DNA of 64,000 bases, taken from the NCBI GenBank assembly GCA_013407085.1, contig JACCGJ010019621.1, positions 1-64,000 of the forward strand, written 5' to 3'. Made by a program: the position numbers and the translations under genes. Shown in pieces: positions 12,669 through 24,260 of the stretch (the stretch's first letter is position 1; the number at the start of each line of letters is the position of its first letter). The DNA is from Atriophallophorus winterbourni. Lineage: Eukaryota > Platyhelminthes > Trematoda > Plagiorchiida > Microphallidae. The notes below the pieces were generated by a model. It saw only the letters and a list, made by a program, of their open reading frames with translations. It made no database searches and was not told the origin of the DNA.

Positions 12669-15521
12669 ATGACGGTTGTCTCAGACTATGACATCACACG
12701 ATACCATCCATCTCTGCTTACCAAAACTGTTCTTGGATGCCTCTATACCAATGCCCAATGCTTGATTAACAAATTTGCCGAACTTGTCGCTCGATTTGAG
12801 ACTAAACGACCTCAGCTAATTGCCATTACCGAAACTTGGCTAAGCCCGGAAATCCACGATTGTGAGTTAGAGATTGCTGGCATGTCACTGCTCCGCCGAG
12901 ACCGTGCATCACGTGGAGGAGGTGTGGCACTCTATTATGATCAGAGACTCAAGTGCAGAGAAATGACGGATTCCGACTTGGTGCTTCAGGACACGCTATG
13001 GTGTTTGTTGACAACGGCTACAGGCGATGATTGCACAATCGGCGTAATTTATCGCCCACCAGCAGCCCCGGAAGTGTATAATACGAATCTACTCGACAAG
13101 CTACGCTTGATTGCCTCGAGATATCATACCAGAATCTTGATCATGGGAGACTTTAATCTGCCTAACTTGCTGAAGACGAACAAAATTTCTCAAACCTCCA
13201 CTGCTTCCATCTTTCAGCAGCTGTTTGACGAAATTCCTTTGTATAATCACGTTGAAAGCAATACAAGATACAGAGGGAGAGATATGCCTTCAATGCTCGA
13301 TCTTATCTTGACAACTGAAGAGGACTCCGTCGAAAGCATTACATACGATTGTCCGCTAGGTTCGAGCGACCATTTGGTCTTGAGTTTTGACTACCTATGT
13401 CGAGCAGAGCGAGCAAACGATAGAACAAAACTCATCAGAAAGGTATGCCTATCAAAATTATCAAACGCCCTAAGTTTGATTAACGATTGGCAAATTGAAG
13501 GCATAGGAGTACAAGAGCAGTGGTGTAGCATTTTGACCAATCTACACCGGGAAATCAACTCACACTCGGCATTCGTACCAAAACAGTGTGGAAAGGCATT
13601 CGATTTTAAAATCCGTAGTCGCACTCGGAAATGGATTAAACTGCGAAATAAGGCTTGGATAAACCATCGCCAGTTAACCACCGATGCCACATGGGAGACC
13701 TTTAGAAAACTAAGAAACCAGGTCATCAAACTTATTGCTGAAGACAAAATACAGTATCAAGCTGTCATAATGTCTAAAATGGAACGGAATCCCAAGCTTC
13801 TTTACCAGATTGTGAACAAGCAGTGTTTAGTGAAACCAGGAGTTGCGGCCTTGCGGACGCCCACTGGAATGACCACAAATGCAGCTGACACCGCGGATGC
13901 TTTGGTAAATTATTATGCAACAGTATTTTGTCCAAAGGAAAGCGTGGATATACAAATGGATCCACAAATAACGCATCCTCTACCATTGGACACAATAACC
14001 ATCAACAAAGAAGAGGTGCTGGGAACACTACTATCGTTGAATCCCAGAAAATCCCCTGGTTGTGATAACATTACCCCGAATATACTCAAGCATTGTGCAC
14101 AATCTCTATGCGGACCTCTAACTCAGCTATTCTGCGAATCGTTGTCGCAAAGTGTCATACCGACTGAATGGAAATCTGGTATAATCTCCCCGATTTTCAA
14201 AGGCGGGGTGCGTTCGGAGCCCGCAAATTACAGACCTGTTACTTTGTTGTCCGCCGTATCCAAGGTACTCGAAAGGATCGTGGCAAAAAAACTGAGCAAA
14301 TACCTTGAGGAAAATAAGCTATTTTCGGGAGCGCAACACGGTTTTAGAAGGGGATACTCCTGCCTTACTAACCTTCTCCTCACCCTTGACGACTGGACTC
14401 GAGCAGTGGATGCTGGGGATACTATCCATGTATGTTACCTCGATATGTCGAAAGCGTTTGACCGTGTAAACCACAGTATTCTCTTGCAGAAGCTGGAACG
14501 TTGTGGTATCACTGGCAGTCTGTTAGCATGGTTAGAAAATTACCTGACTGATCGGTTTGTTCAAGTCTCTGTGGACGGTGCTCTATCGAAGTCGGTAGCC
14601 GTGACAAGTGGAGTGCCTCAGGGATCCGTCCTCGGACCAATCCTCTTCGCGCTTTATGCTAATGACATACCAGCTCTCATCAAATGCAAGATCGTACTGT
14701 TCGCGGACGATATAAAAGTTTGGTCTAAGATAAGTAAGTCGGAGGACTGCGAACTGCTCCAGAAGGATCTGGACAACCTACAGGCTTGGTCCCTAAAAAA
14801 TCGCATATTTTTCAATTTCCAAAAGTGTCACATGTTAAACATTGGCAAATATGTGGAGTACCAGTATTTTCTTGGATCACACAGCCTCTCGTGGACCATG
14901 GAACAAAGGGACTTGGGTGTGTTAATAAGCAACACCCTAGGGATGTCGAGCCACTGCAACTACGTCTATCGCAAAACATCACAGAAATTGTCACTCCTAA
15001 AGAGAATTTTCGGTAGGTTCTCAAAACAGACAATTCCCTGTATTATAAATACGTATATCAGGCCCACGATGGAATATGCGGTTCAAGCATGGTCGCCATG
15101 GCTTAAAAAAGATGTTGCGACTTTGCAACGAATATATCATCGAGCTACCAAACTTGTCACTGGACTCAGCCGGAAACCCTACAATGAGCGAATCAAAACG
15201 CTGAATTTATTTGATTATCCACGTCGTCGTATCCGAGGCGATTTGATTCTGGTTTACAATATTTTGAATACTGAAAATCACCCTCTACAATGCTTATTGA
15301 ATCTACGGAGCTCGCATAATACAAGAGCTCACACACTTACTCTAACTGTCCCTCACTCGAGACTAAACTGCAGACGACATTTTTTTGCCGTGCGAGTTTG
15401 TTTTACTTGGAACAATCTGCCAGATAATGTTGTGAACTCACCAAACCAGCAAACTTTCAAGAGAAGCCTTGATGCCTATTTGACCCTAAACCCGTGCATT
15501 GAAGAAAACTATACATCTTAA
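12669..15521 (+). CDS. CR1-like ORF2: AP endonuclease and reverse transcriptase, intact
   Basis: The 950-residue polyprotein nicks target DNA and reverse-transcribes element RNA at the nick. I chose ATG 12669; the frame is open from GTG 12663. Endonuclease motifs (residues counted from this ATG) are TNAQ (N28), ITETWL (E55), RGGGVALYY, GDFN (D161, N163), MLDLIL (D211) and SDH (D234, H235). The RT spans roughly residues 458-720: KSPGCDN, ISPIFKGG, NYRPVTLLS, QHGFRRGYSC, YLDMSKAFD (D592), SGVPQGSVLGP, and LFADD with the catalytic pair D680 and D681. A thumb-like region and a C-terminal tail follow, with no RNase H. All catalytic residues I can check are present and there is no internal stop, so the insertion is probably young. 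Length fits CR1 ORF2 (about 900-1000 residues). The ORF1 stop at 12664-12666 sits two bases upstream, suggesting translation by termination-reinitiation. Confidence 0.95.
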   Translation: MTVVSDYDITRYHPSLLTKTVLGCLYTNAQCLINKFAELVARFETKRPQLIAITETWLSPEIHDCELEIAGMSLLRRDRASRGGGVALYYDQRLKCREMTDSDLVLQDTLWCLLTTATGDDCTIGVIYRPPAAPEVYNTNLLDKLRLIASRYHTRILIMGDFNLPNLLKTNKISQTSTASIFQQLFDEIPLYNHVESNTRYRGRDMPSMLDLILTTEEDSVESITYDCPLGSSDHLVLSFDYLCRAERANDRTKLIRKVCLSKLSNALSLINDWQIEGIGVQEQWCSILTNLHREINSHSAFVPKQCGKAFDFKIRSRTRKWIKLRNKAWINHRQLTTDATWETFRKLRNQVIKLIAEDKIQYQAVIMSKMERNPKLLYQIVNKQCLVKPGVAALRTPTGMTTNAADTADALVNYYATVFCPKESVDIQMDPQITHPLPLDTITINKEEVLGTLLSLNPRKSPGCDNITPNILKHCAQSLCGPLTQLFCESLSQSVIPTEWKSGIISPIFKGGVRSEPANYRPVTLLSAVSKVLERIVAKKLSKYLEENKLFSGAQHGFRRGYSCLTNLLLTLDDWTRAVDAGDTIHVCYLDMSKAFDRVNHSILLQKLERCGITGSLLAWLENYLTDRFVQVSVDGALSKSVAVTSGVPQGSVLGPILFALYANDIPALIKCKIVLFADDIKVWSKISKSEDCELLQKDLDNLQAWSLKNRIFFNFQKCHMLNIGKYVEYQYFLGSHSLSWTMEQRDLGVLISNTLGMSSHCNYVYRKTSQKLSLLKRIFGRFSKQTIPCIINTYIRPTMEYAVQAWSPWLKKDVATLQRIYHRATKLVTGLSRKPYNERIKTLNLFDYPRRRIRGDLILVYNILNTENHPLQCLLNLRSSHNTRAHTLTLTVPHSRLNCRRHFFAVRVCFTWNNLPDNVVNSPNQQTFKRSLDAYLTLNPCIEENYTS

Positions 15522-15700
15522 CACCATATACCTACATTTGTTATCCCACCAATCGAAAACAATTTCTGCCCTTGGATATTTACTTGATTTTTGAACTGCC
15601 CAGTAAGCAATCTAATCCCATTTTTTGCTTGTTATATTATTCGTTGTTGTCATATTATTCTGTGGTTTTTTGTAAAGCTATATGCTTTTTAGACCATTAA
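15522..15700 (+). other. 3' UTR of the CR1-like element with terminal hairpin
   Basis: 179 bp between the ORF2 stop and the tandem tail. Near its end AAAGC (15674-15678) can pair with GCTTT (15684-15688) around a TATAT loop, just before the tail. A short 3' stem-loop next to a tandem tail is where the RT of this type of element is thought to recognise its RNA. The pairing is seen in the sequence; the function is inferred. Confidence 0.55.
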
Positions 15701-15725
15701 AATTGAATTGAATTGAATTGAATTG
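15701..15725 (+). repeat. Five-copy AATTG tail of the CR1-like element
   Basis: Five perfect copies of AATTG in a row. The last copy runs directly into TCAGC of the satellite unit, whose own sequence is ATTGTCAGC. The tail may therefore have annealed to, or been chosen for, the target sequence at insertion. Confidence 0.9.
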
Positions 15726-17219
15726 TCAGCATTGATTGGTTCAAACATTGTCGATTTCAGTTACGTTCAAACTGTTTGTAGTTTGTGAACTAACATACTT
15801 AGCATTGTCAGCTCTGATTAGGTCAAACATTATGGATCTCAGATTGGTTTAATACTTTTGTAGTTTTCAGACTGAAATATTATTCATTGTCAGCTCTGAT
15901 TGGTTCGAAAACATTGTCGATCTCAGATTCATTGTATCAGATTAAGTCGTTTGTGGAGTTTGTTAGATTAAATTGCATCTCAGATTAGTTTGAGTTTGCA
16001 ACTGAATTGTCAGCTCTGATTGTTCAGAACATTGTCGATCTCAGATTGTCGATTCAGATTGTTCGGCAACGTTTGACTGAAATATTGCACATTGTCAAAT
16101 TTGATTGGTCTAAACATTGATCTGATAGGTTCTAATCGTTCGTATTTTTCAGAGTTAAATAATAGGCATTGTCAGCTCTGATTGGTTCAAACATTTTAGG
16201 TCTCAAATTAGTTTGAAACGGTTTCATTATTGAAACTGAAATGGTCGATCCTAGATCAATTTCGAACGTTCGTAGTTTTTCGATTTAAATTAAAAGAATT
16301 CTCATCTCTGATTGGATCAAACATTGTCGATCTTCAGTTACGTTCAAATTGTTTGTAGTATTTGAACTAACATATTAAGCATTGTCAGCTCTGATTAGAT
16401 CAAACATTTTCGATCTCAGATCAGTTGGAAAAGTTTGTAGATCTTGGTCTGAAATATTAGGCATTGTCAGCTCTGATTGGTTTGAAAATTGACGATCTTA
16501 GATAGGTTCTAAACGTTCGTAGTTTTTAGAGTATAATATTAGGCATTGTCAGCTCAGATTGGTTCAAACATTGTCGATCTCAGATAACTTCAACACGTTT
16601 GTAGTTCTTGGACTAAAATATTAATCATTATCTGCTCTGATTATTTCAAACATTGTTCATCTCAGATTGGCTCAAAACGTTTGTTATTTTACTGGAATAT
16701 TAAGCAACCTCAGCTCCGATTGGTTCAAACATTGTCGATCTCAGATTGAATCAAAACGTTTGTACTTTTTGATTGCAATATTGAGCATTGTCTGATCTGA
16801 TTGGTTTGAACATTGTCAATTTCAGATTAGTTCGAACCGTTTGTAGTTTCTTTACAGAAATATTGGGCATTGTCAGTTCCGATTGCTTCAAGCATTGTCG
16901 ATCAGAAATTGGTTTAAATCCTTCGTATTTTCTGAAACGGATTATTAGGCATTGTCAGCTCTGATCAATTCGAACATTGTCGATCTCAGATTAATTTACA
17001 ACGTCTGTTGTTTTTTGAGCTGAAATATTGAGCATTGTTAGATCTGATTGGTTTAAACATTGCCGTTCTGAGATAGGTTCTAAGCGTTTGTAGTTTTCAG
17101 AGTTGAATATCAGGCATTGTCAGCTCTGATTGGTTTAAACATTGTCGATCTTCAATTAGTTTTGAAACGTTTTCAGTTTTTAGACTGAAATATCGAGCAT
17201 TGTGAGCTCTGATTGGTTT
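15726..17219 (+). repeat. 82-bp satellite array, segment 2
   Basis: About 18 units in the same orientation as segment 1. The stretch 15890-16140 is unusually scrambled: several units have lost blocks of 5-30 bp (for example CAGATTCATTGTATCAG and AGATTGTCGATTCAGATTG). The stretch from about 16240 to 17000 matches 18515-19115 in variant order, offset about 2110 bp where measured (TTGTTATTTTACTG at 16681 and 18791). No gene is seen. Confidence 0.95.
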
Positions 17220-17444
17220 TGTTATGGTCTCTACTGTACGACTGTTGGCCTAGCCCGTTCGATCAGAGAGAACGCAACCGTCACTGAACTCGTGTATCGA
17301 CCGAATGCAAAGAGTACCACAATTTATTCAATGTATGAATATCACAGTGGATAAATGCACAATTGGAACTCACCATCGATCTTGATTGGTCGATTATTCG
17401 ATAGTTCGCTCACTGTCTATAGGACAGAGGGTGCCCTCCTAACA
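17220..17444 (-). repeat. LTR of the Gypsy-like element, copy 1 (225 bp)
   Basis: Read on the plus strand it begins TGTTATGG and ends CCTCCTAACA. On the element's own strand it therefore runs TGTTAGGAGG to CCATAACA, a TG...CA LTR with TGTTA/TAACA inverted ends. Both ends are supported by the copy at 29790-29991. It is the most complete of the four LTR copies in the window. Confidence 0.8.
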
Positions 17445-17453
17445 CCATCCCTT
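17445..17453 (-). other. Polypurine tract next to the 3' LTR, copy 1
   Basis: On the minus strand, purines ending GGGATGG directly abut the LTR start TGTTAGG. This is the position where plus-strand DNA synthesis is primed in LTR elements. The same arrangement occurs at 29992-30000. Confidence 0.55.
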
Positions 17454-18160
17454 TTAAGCTTGGTTGTCGTATGACTTCATTTTCGGCTTCATTTGCAGGC
17501 GGGTTACTGGAATACGTCTTCGATCAGCCCACCATCTTGCTTTGTATTTTGCGGAATTTATTTGAGGTGGCTCTTCTTCCGCTGAATTTCCATTTTCTGT
17601 GGTCTTGAAGGTGGCGAAGAAAGGATAGAGATCATTGAACACTGATCTCTTAAAATAGTTTCCGTTATGCCCCTTTATGTTGCACTTCTGGCATCGGTGC
17701 CGTTCGTCATATTAGCGAAACATGGATTAAAGCTTGGTGTTTTGATCAACACGGTGATCATTCTGCCGTCTGCTTTGCTGCTTGATTGCTAACAAAACCG
17801 GCTCATTTTGGCAGGGGTTCTGTTCGACTAGCGCAGTGTCACGCTTCAAATTTAGTAGCCTCATGCATTCGGTTGTTATTGACGTCATGTTGATTTTCGG
17901 ATTTCAATCAAGTCGTGACGGTAGTCTTGTGCGAATCTCTTGATCGTTCTCTGATTGCAGACCACATACTTTTCCTGTATAAGTTACAAATTCATCGCAG
18001 TCCTGCTTGACAAATATCATGCAGTTATAACGTCTGTTAAATGGAGAAGACTGTTCGCCAAATCGTTATTTGAAAATTGATTGAAAAATAAATTCGAATC
18101 TCTTGAACTAAGATTCGAAGGTGAGACCGATTTCTTGGTCGTAATTGAAACTTGGGATGC
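17454..18160 (-). pseudogene. Broken gag region of LTR element, copy 1
   Basis: The final open stretch (17454-17642, minus strand) encodes 62 residues ending MKSYDNQA, then a stop 9 bp from the LTR. Upstream, similarity to copy 2 continues in nucleotide sequence but is interrupted by stops and deletions, including loss of much of the zinc-knuckle sequence near 17695. No protease, RT, RNase H or integrase is present. The protein family is recognised only through the better preserved copy 2. Confidence 0.65.
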
Positions 18161-20602
18161 TGATGTAGTTTTAAGACTGGAATAATAAACATTGTCGGTC
18201 CTGAATGGTCGAAAACGTTTGTAGTTTTAGTACGGAAATAAAACGCATTGTCAGCTTTGATTGGTTCACACATTGTCGATCTCAGATTGGTTCAGAACGT
18301 TTGTAGTTTTAGACTGGAATACTAAGCATTGCCAGCTCTGATTGGTTTAAACGTCGTCGATCTCAGATTGGTTCAAAACGTTCGTAGTATTTATAATGAA
18401 ATATAAAGCATTGTCAGCTCTGATTGGTTCAAACATTGTTGATCTCAGATTTGTTCAAAACGTTTGCAGTTTTTGGACAGACATTTTGGGATTTTCAACT
18501 TTAATTGGTTCACAAATGGTCGATCCTAGATTAATTTCGAACGTTCGTAGTTTTTGGAGTTGAATTATGAGAATTCTCATCTCTGATTGGTTTGAAAATT
18601 GACGATTTCAGATAGGTTCTAAAAGTTTATAGTTTTTAGAGTATAATATTAGGCATTGTCAGCTCTGATTGGTTCAAACATTGTCGTTCTCAGATACGTT
18701 TGAAACGTTTGTAGTTCTTTGACTAATATATCAATCATTATCTGCTCTGATTATTTCAAACATTGTCGATCTCAGATTGGCTCAAAACGTTTGTTATTTT
18801 ACTGATATATTAAGCTTCCTCAGCTCTGATTGGTTCAAACATTGTCGATCTCAGATTGACTCAAAACGTTTGTACTTTCTTGACTGCAATATTGAGCATT
18901 GTCTGATCTGATTGGTTTGAACATTGTCAATCTGAGATTGGTTCGAAACGTTTGTAGTTTCCATACAGAAATATTAAGCATTGTTAGCTCTGATTGCTCC
19001 GAACATTGTCGATCAGAAATTGGTTTAAATCCTTTGTATTTTCTGTAAAACTGATTAATAGGCATTGTCAGCTCTGATCAATTCGAACGTTGACGATCTC
19101 AGATTAATTTACATCGTCTGTAGTTTTCAGACTGGAATATCAAGCTTTGTCTGCTCTGATTGGTTTGAACTCTGTGGATCTCGTATTGGCTTAAAACGTT
19201 TGTAGTTTTTAGACTGAAATATTAATCATTGTCAGCTCTGATTGGTTCGAACATTGTCGATTTTAGATTTTTCCAAGACGTTGGCAGTTTTTGGACGAAC
19301 ATTTGGCATTTTCAGCTATGAGTGGTTTAAACATTGTGGATTTCAGATTAATTCCACACGTTTGTGGAATTAGGGACTGAAATAATAAGCAATATCAGCT
19401 CTGATTGGTTGGAACATTGTCGATCTCAGATTAGTTTGAAAGGTTTGTAGTTTCTTAACTGAATATAAAGCATTGTCAGCTCTGATTGTTTCACACATTG
19501 TCGATCTCAGATTGGTTTGGAACGTTTGTAGTTTATGATTGGAATAATAAGCATTGTCATTTCTGATTGGTCGAATACGTTTGTAATTTTAGTACGGAAA
19601 TAAAACGCATTGTCAGCTTTGATTGGTTCACACATTGTCGATCTCAAATTGGTTCAGAACGTTTGTAGTTTCAGACTTAAATACTAAGCATTGTCAGCAC
19701 TGATTGGTTCAAACATCGGCTATCTCAAATTGCGTTGAAACTTTTGTAGATTTTGGAATGAAATATTGATCATTGTTTGCTCTGATTAGTTTAAACATTA
19801 TCGATCTCAGATAAGTCCTAAACGTTTGTTTTTTTAAAGAAATATTGAGCATTGTCAGCTCTCATTGCTTCAAACATTGTCAATCTCAGATTGTTCTACA
19901 ATGTCTGTAGTTTTTAGACTGAAATATTGCGCATTGTCAAATCTGATTGGTCTAAACATTGTCGATCTGAGATGAATTCTAATCGTTCGTAATTTCCAGA
20001 GTTATATGATAGTCATTGTAAGCTCTGATTGGTTCGAACATTTTCGGTCTCAAATTAGTTTGAAACGTTCTTATTATTGAGACTTAAATATCGAGCATTG
20101 TAAGAGCTGATTGGCTTAAACATCGTCGATCTCAGATTGGTTCAGAACGTTCGTAGTTTTCATAATGAAATATTAAGCAGTTCATTTGTTCATTTGTTCA
20201 AAACGTTTGCAGTTTTTGGACGGAAATTTTGGCATTCTCAGCTCTGATTGGTTTGAAAATTGTCGATCTTAGATTATTTCCAAACTTTTGTAGTTTTTGG
20301 AGTTAAATATGGGGAATTGTCATCTCCGATTGGTTCAAACATTGTCGATCTCAGATTAGTTGAAACGTTCGTAGTTTTTACAATGGAATATATGCATTGT
20401 CAGCTCTGATTGTTTCAAACATTTTAGATCTCAGATTTGTTAAGCACGTTTGCAGTTTTTGAACAGACATTTTGGCATTCATCTCAGCTCATCTCTGATT
20501 GGTTTGAAAATTGTCGATCTCAGATTAATTCCAATTAGTTTTGTAGTTTTTGGAGTTAAATAAGGAGAATTGTCATCTCTTGATCTGGATTCAAACATTG
20601 TT

Positions 20603-23600
20603 GATCTCAGATTTGTTCGAAACGTTTGCAGTATTTGAACAGACATTTAGGCATTCTCAGCTCTAATTGGTTCAAAAATGGTCGATATCAGATTAATTTC
20701 ATACGTTCGTAGTTTTTGGAGTTAAATAATGAGAATTGTCATCTCTGATTGGATCAAACACTGTGTATCTCAGTAACGTTTAAATTGTTTGTAGTTTCTA
20801 GACTAAGATAATAAACTTTGTCAGCTCTGATTAGATCAAACATTGTCGATCTCAGATTGATTTAAAACGTTTGTAATTTTGGTCTGAAATAATAATCATT
20901 GTCAGCTCTGATTGGTTTGAAAATTGACGATCTCAGATAGGTTCTAAACGTTCGTAGTTTTTAGAGTATAATATTAGGCATTGTCAGCTCTGATTGGTTC
21001 AAACATTGTCGATCTCAGATGAGTTTAAAACGTTTTTATTTCTTGAACTAAAATATTGAGCAATGTCAGCTCTGATTAGTTCGAACATCGTCGATCTCAG
21101 ATTAGTTCAGAACGTTTTAAGTTTTCGGATTGAAATATTGAGCATTGTCTGCTGTGATTGGTTCAAACATCGTCGATTCAGATTGGTTGAAAACGTTTGT
21201 AGTTTTTGGACTGAAATGTTAACCATTGTCAGCTCTGATAAACCAAACACTGTTGATCTCAGATTGGTTCAAATTGTTTGTAGTTTTTAGATCAAAATAT
21301 TGAGCATTGTCAGCTCTGATTAGATCAAACATTGTCGATTAACGTTTCGTTCGAAAACTTCGTAGTTTTTGGAGTGAAATAATAAGCACTGTCAGATCTG
21401 ATTGGTTTGAACATTGTAAATCTCAGATTGGTTCAAAACGTTCGTATTTTTCAGACTAAAATATCAAGCAGTGTCAGCTCTGATTGGTTCAAACATCGTT
21501 TTTGTCAGATTGCTTCAAAACGTTTGTTTTTTCACAGAAATATTGGGCATTGTCAGATCTGATTGGTTCAAACATTGTCGATCTGAGATAGGTTTTGAAC
21601 GTTTGTAGTTCTCAGATTTGAATATATGGCATTGTCAGCTCTGATTGGTTTCAAACATTGTTGATCTCAGATTAGTTTAACACGTTTTTAGTTTTTAGAC
21701 AAAAATATTGAGCATTGTCAGCTCTGATTGGTTCAAACATCGTCGATCTCAGATCGGTTTAAAACGTTCGTAGTGTTCATAATTAAATATTAAGCATTGT
21801 CAGCTCTAATTGGATGAAACATTATTGATCTCAGATTTGTTCAAAACGTTTGCAGTTTTTGGACAAAAATTTTGGCATTCCCAGCTCTGATTGGTTTGAA
21901 AATTGTCGATCTTAGATTAATTCCGAAATTTTGTAGTTTTTGGAGTTAAATAAGGAGAATTGTCATCTCTGATTGGTTCAAACATTGTTGATCTCAGATT
22001 TGTTCGAAATGTTTGCAGTATTTGGACAGACATTCAGGCATTCTCAGCTCTAATTGGTTCAAAAATGGTCGATATCAGATTAATTTCGGACGTTCGTAGT
22101 TTTTGGAGTTAAATAATGAGAATTGTCATCTCTGATTGGATCAAACACTGTGTATCTCAGTAACGGTTAAATTGTTTGTAGTTTCTAGACTAAAATAATA
22201 AACTTTGTCAGCTCTGATTAGATCAAACATTGTCGATCTCAGATTGATTTAAAACGTTTGTAGTTTTTGGTCTGAAATAATAATCATTGTCAGCTCTGAT
22301 TGGTTTGAAAATTGACGATCTCAGATAGGTTCTAAACGTTCGTAGTTTTTAGAGTATAATATTAGGCATTGTCAGCTCTGATTGGTTCAAACATTGTCGA
22401 TCTCAGATGAGTTTAAAACGTTTTTATTTCTTGAACTAAAATATTGAGCAATGTCAGCTCTGATTAGTTCGAACATCGTCGATCTCAGATTAGTTCAGAA
22501 CGTTTTAAGTATTTGGACTGAAATATTGAGCATTGTCAGCTGTGATTGGTTCAAACATCGTCGATTCAGATTGGTTAAAAACGTTTGTAGTTTTTGGACT
22601 GAAATGTTAACCATTGTCAGCTCTGATAAACCAAACACTGTTGATCTCAGATTGGTTCAAATTGTTTGTAGTCTTTAGATCAAAATATTGAGCATTGTCA
22701 GCTCTGATTAGATCAAACATTATCGATTAACGTTTCGTTCAAAAACTTCGTAGTTTTTGGACTGAAATAATAAGCACTGTCAGATCTGATTGGTTTGAAC
22801 TGAAATCTCAGATTGGTTCAAAACGTCGTATTTTTCAGATTAAAATATTTTTCAGACTGAAATATCAAGCAGTGTCAGCTCTGATTGGTTCAAACATCGT
22901 TTTTGTCAGATTGCTTCAAAACGTTTGTTTTTTCACAGAAATATTGGGCATTGTCAGATCTGATTGGTTCAAACATTGTCGATCTGAGATAGGTTCTAAA
23001 CGTTTGTAGTTCTCAGATTTGAATATATGGCATTGTCAGCTCTGATTGGTTTCAAACATTGTTGATCTCAGATTAGTTTAACACGTTTTTAGTTTTTAGA
23101 CAAAAATATTGAGCATTGTCATCTCTGATTGGTTCAAACATTGTTGATCTCAGATTTGTTCGAAATGTTTGCAGTATTTGGACAGACATTTAGGCATTCT
23201 CAGCTCTAATTGGTTCAAAAATGGTCGATATCAGATTAATTTCGGACGTTCGTAGTTTTTGGAGTTAAATAATGAGAATTGTCATCTCTGATTGGATCAA
23301 ACACTGTGTATCTCAGTAACGGTTAAATTGTTTGTAGTTTCTAGACTAAAATAATAAACTTTGTCAGCTCTGATTAGATCAAACATTGTCGATCTCAGAT
23401 TGATTTAAAACGTTTGTAGTTTTTGGTCTGAAATAATAATCATTGTCAGCTCTGATTGGTTTGAAAATTGACGATCTCAGATAGGTTCTAAACGTTCGTA
23501 GTTTTTAGAGTATAATATTAGGCATTGTCAGCTCTGATTGGTTCAAACATTGTCGATCTCAGATGAGTTTAAAACGTTTTTATTTCTTGAACTAAAATAT

Positions 23601-24260
23601 TGAGCAATGTCAGCTCTGATTAGTTCGAACATCGTCGATCTCAGATTAGTTCAGAACGTTTTAAGTATTTGGACTGAAATATTGAGCATTGTCAGCTGTG
23701 ATTGGTTCAAACATCGTCGATTCAGATTGGTTAAAAACGTTTGTAGTTTTTGGACTGAAATGTTAACCATTGTCAGCTCTGATACACCAAACACTGTTGA
23801 TCTCAGATTGGTTCAAATTGTTTGTAGTCTTTAGATCAAAATATTGAGCATTGTCAGCTCTGATTAGATCAAACATTGTGGATTAACGTTTCGTTCAAAA
23901 ACTTCGTAGTTTTTGGACTGACATAATAAGCACTGTCAGATCTGATTGGTTTGAACATTGTAAATCTCAGATTGGTTCAAAACGTTCGTATTTTTCAGAC
24001 TAAAATATCAAGCAGTGTCAGCTCTGATTGGTTCAAACATCGTTTTTGTCAGATTGCTTCAAAACGTTTGTTTTTTCACAGAAATATTAGGCATTGTCAG
24101 ATCTGATTGGTTCAAACATTGTCGATCTGAGATAGGTTCTAAACGTTTGTAGTTCTCAGATTTGAATATATGGCATTGTCAGCTCTGATTGGTTCAAACA
24201 TTGTTGATCTCAGATTAGTTTAACACGTTTTTAGTTTTTAGACAAAAATATTGAGCATTG
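20603..24260 (+). repeat. Three-copy higher-order repeat (about 17, 14 and 14 satellite units)
   Basis: The same ordered set of variant units starts at 20603, 21990 and 23146, offsets of 1387 and 1156 bp. Copies 2 and 3 look nearly identical by eye. Copy 2 lacks a three-unit block that copy 1 has near 21700-21960; the junction near 23115 lies in shared sequence (GCATTGTC-ATCTCTGATTGG), as expected for unequal exchange. Copy 2 also has a local rearrangement near 22800-22860. Confidence 0.85.

Larger units (their letters stand above)
10664..15725 (+). mobile_element. CR1-like non-LTR retrotransposon, near full length
   Basis: A 5.06-kb unit with base composition unlike the satellite, inserted in the array. 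It has a 5' leader of about 490 bp, a PHD-finger ORF1, an endonuclease/reverse-transcriptase ORF2, a short 3' UTR with a hairpin, and a five-copy AATTG tail. The ORF1-ORF2 layout, an apurinic-type endonuclease before the RT, no RNase H after it and a short tandem tail instead of poly(A) fit the CR1 clade as known from flatworms and other animals. The left junction is about 10660-10675, where the unit breaks after ATGAAATATTAT. The right junction is at the last AATTG, which merges with the unit's ATTGTCAGC. No clear target-site duplication is visible. Clade assignment is by resemblance; Jockey-superfamily relatives are the alternative. Confidence 0.88.
17220..18160 (-). mobile_element. Gypsy-like LTR element, copy 1, 5'-truncated
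   Basis: A minus-strand fragment made of one complete LTR (17220-17444), a purine tract and the 3' part of a broken gag region. It ends abruptly near 18160, where satellite spacer sequence (TGTAGTTTTAAGACTGG) resumes. The 5' gag end and the other LTR seen in copy 2 are missing. It lies in the same place in the satellite unit as copy 2 and shares its left flank. Relative to copy 2 it has lost about 30 bp near 17695, removing part of the zinc-knuckle region. Confidence 0.8.

Noticed and set aside
13391..15033. Minus-strand and alternate-frame stretches inside ORF2
   Set aside because: They lie opposite or within the endonuclease/RT frame, which explains the conservation.
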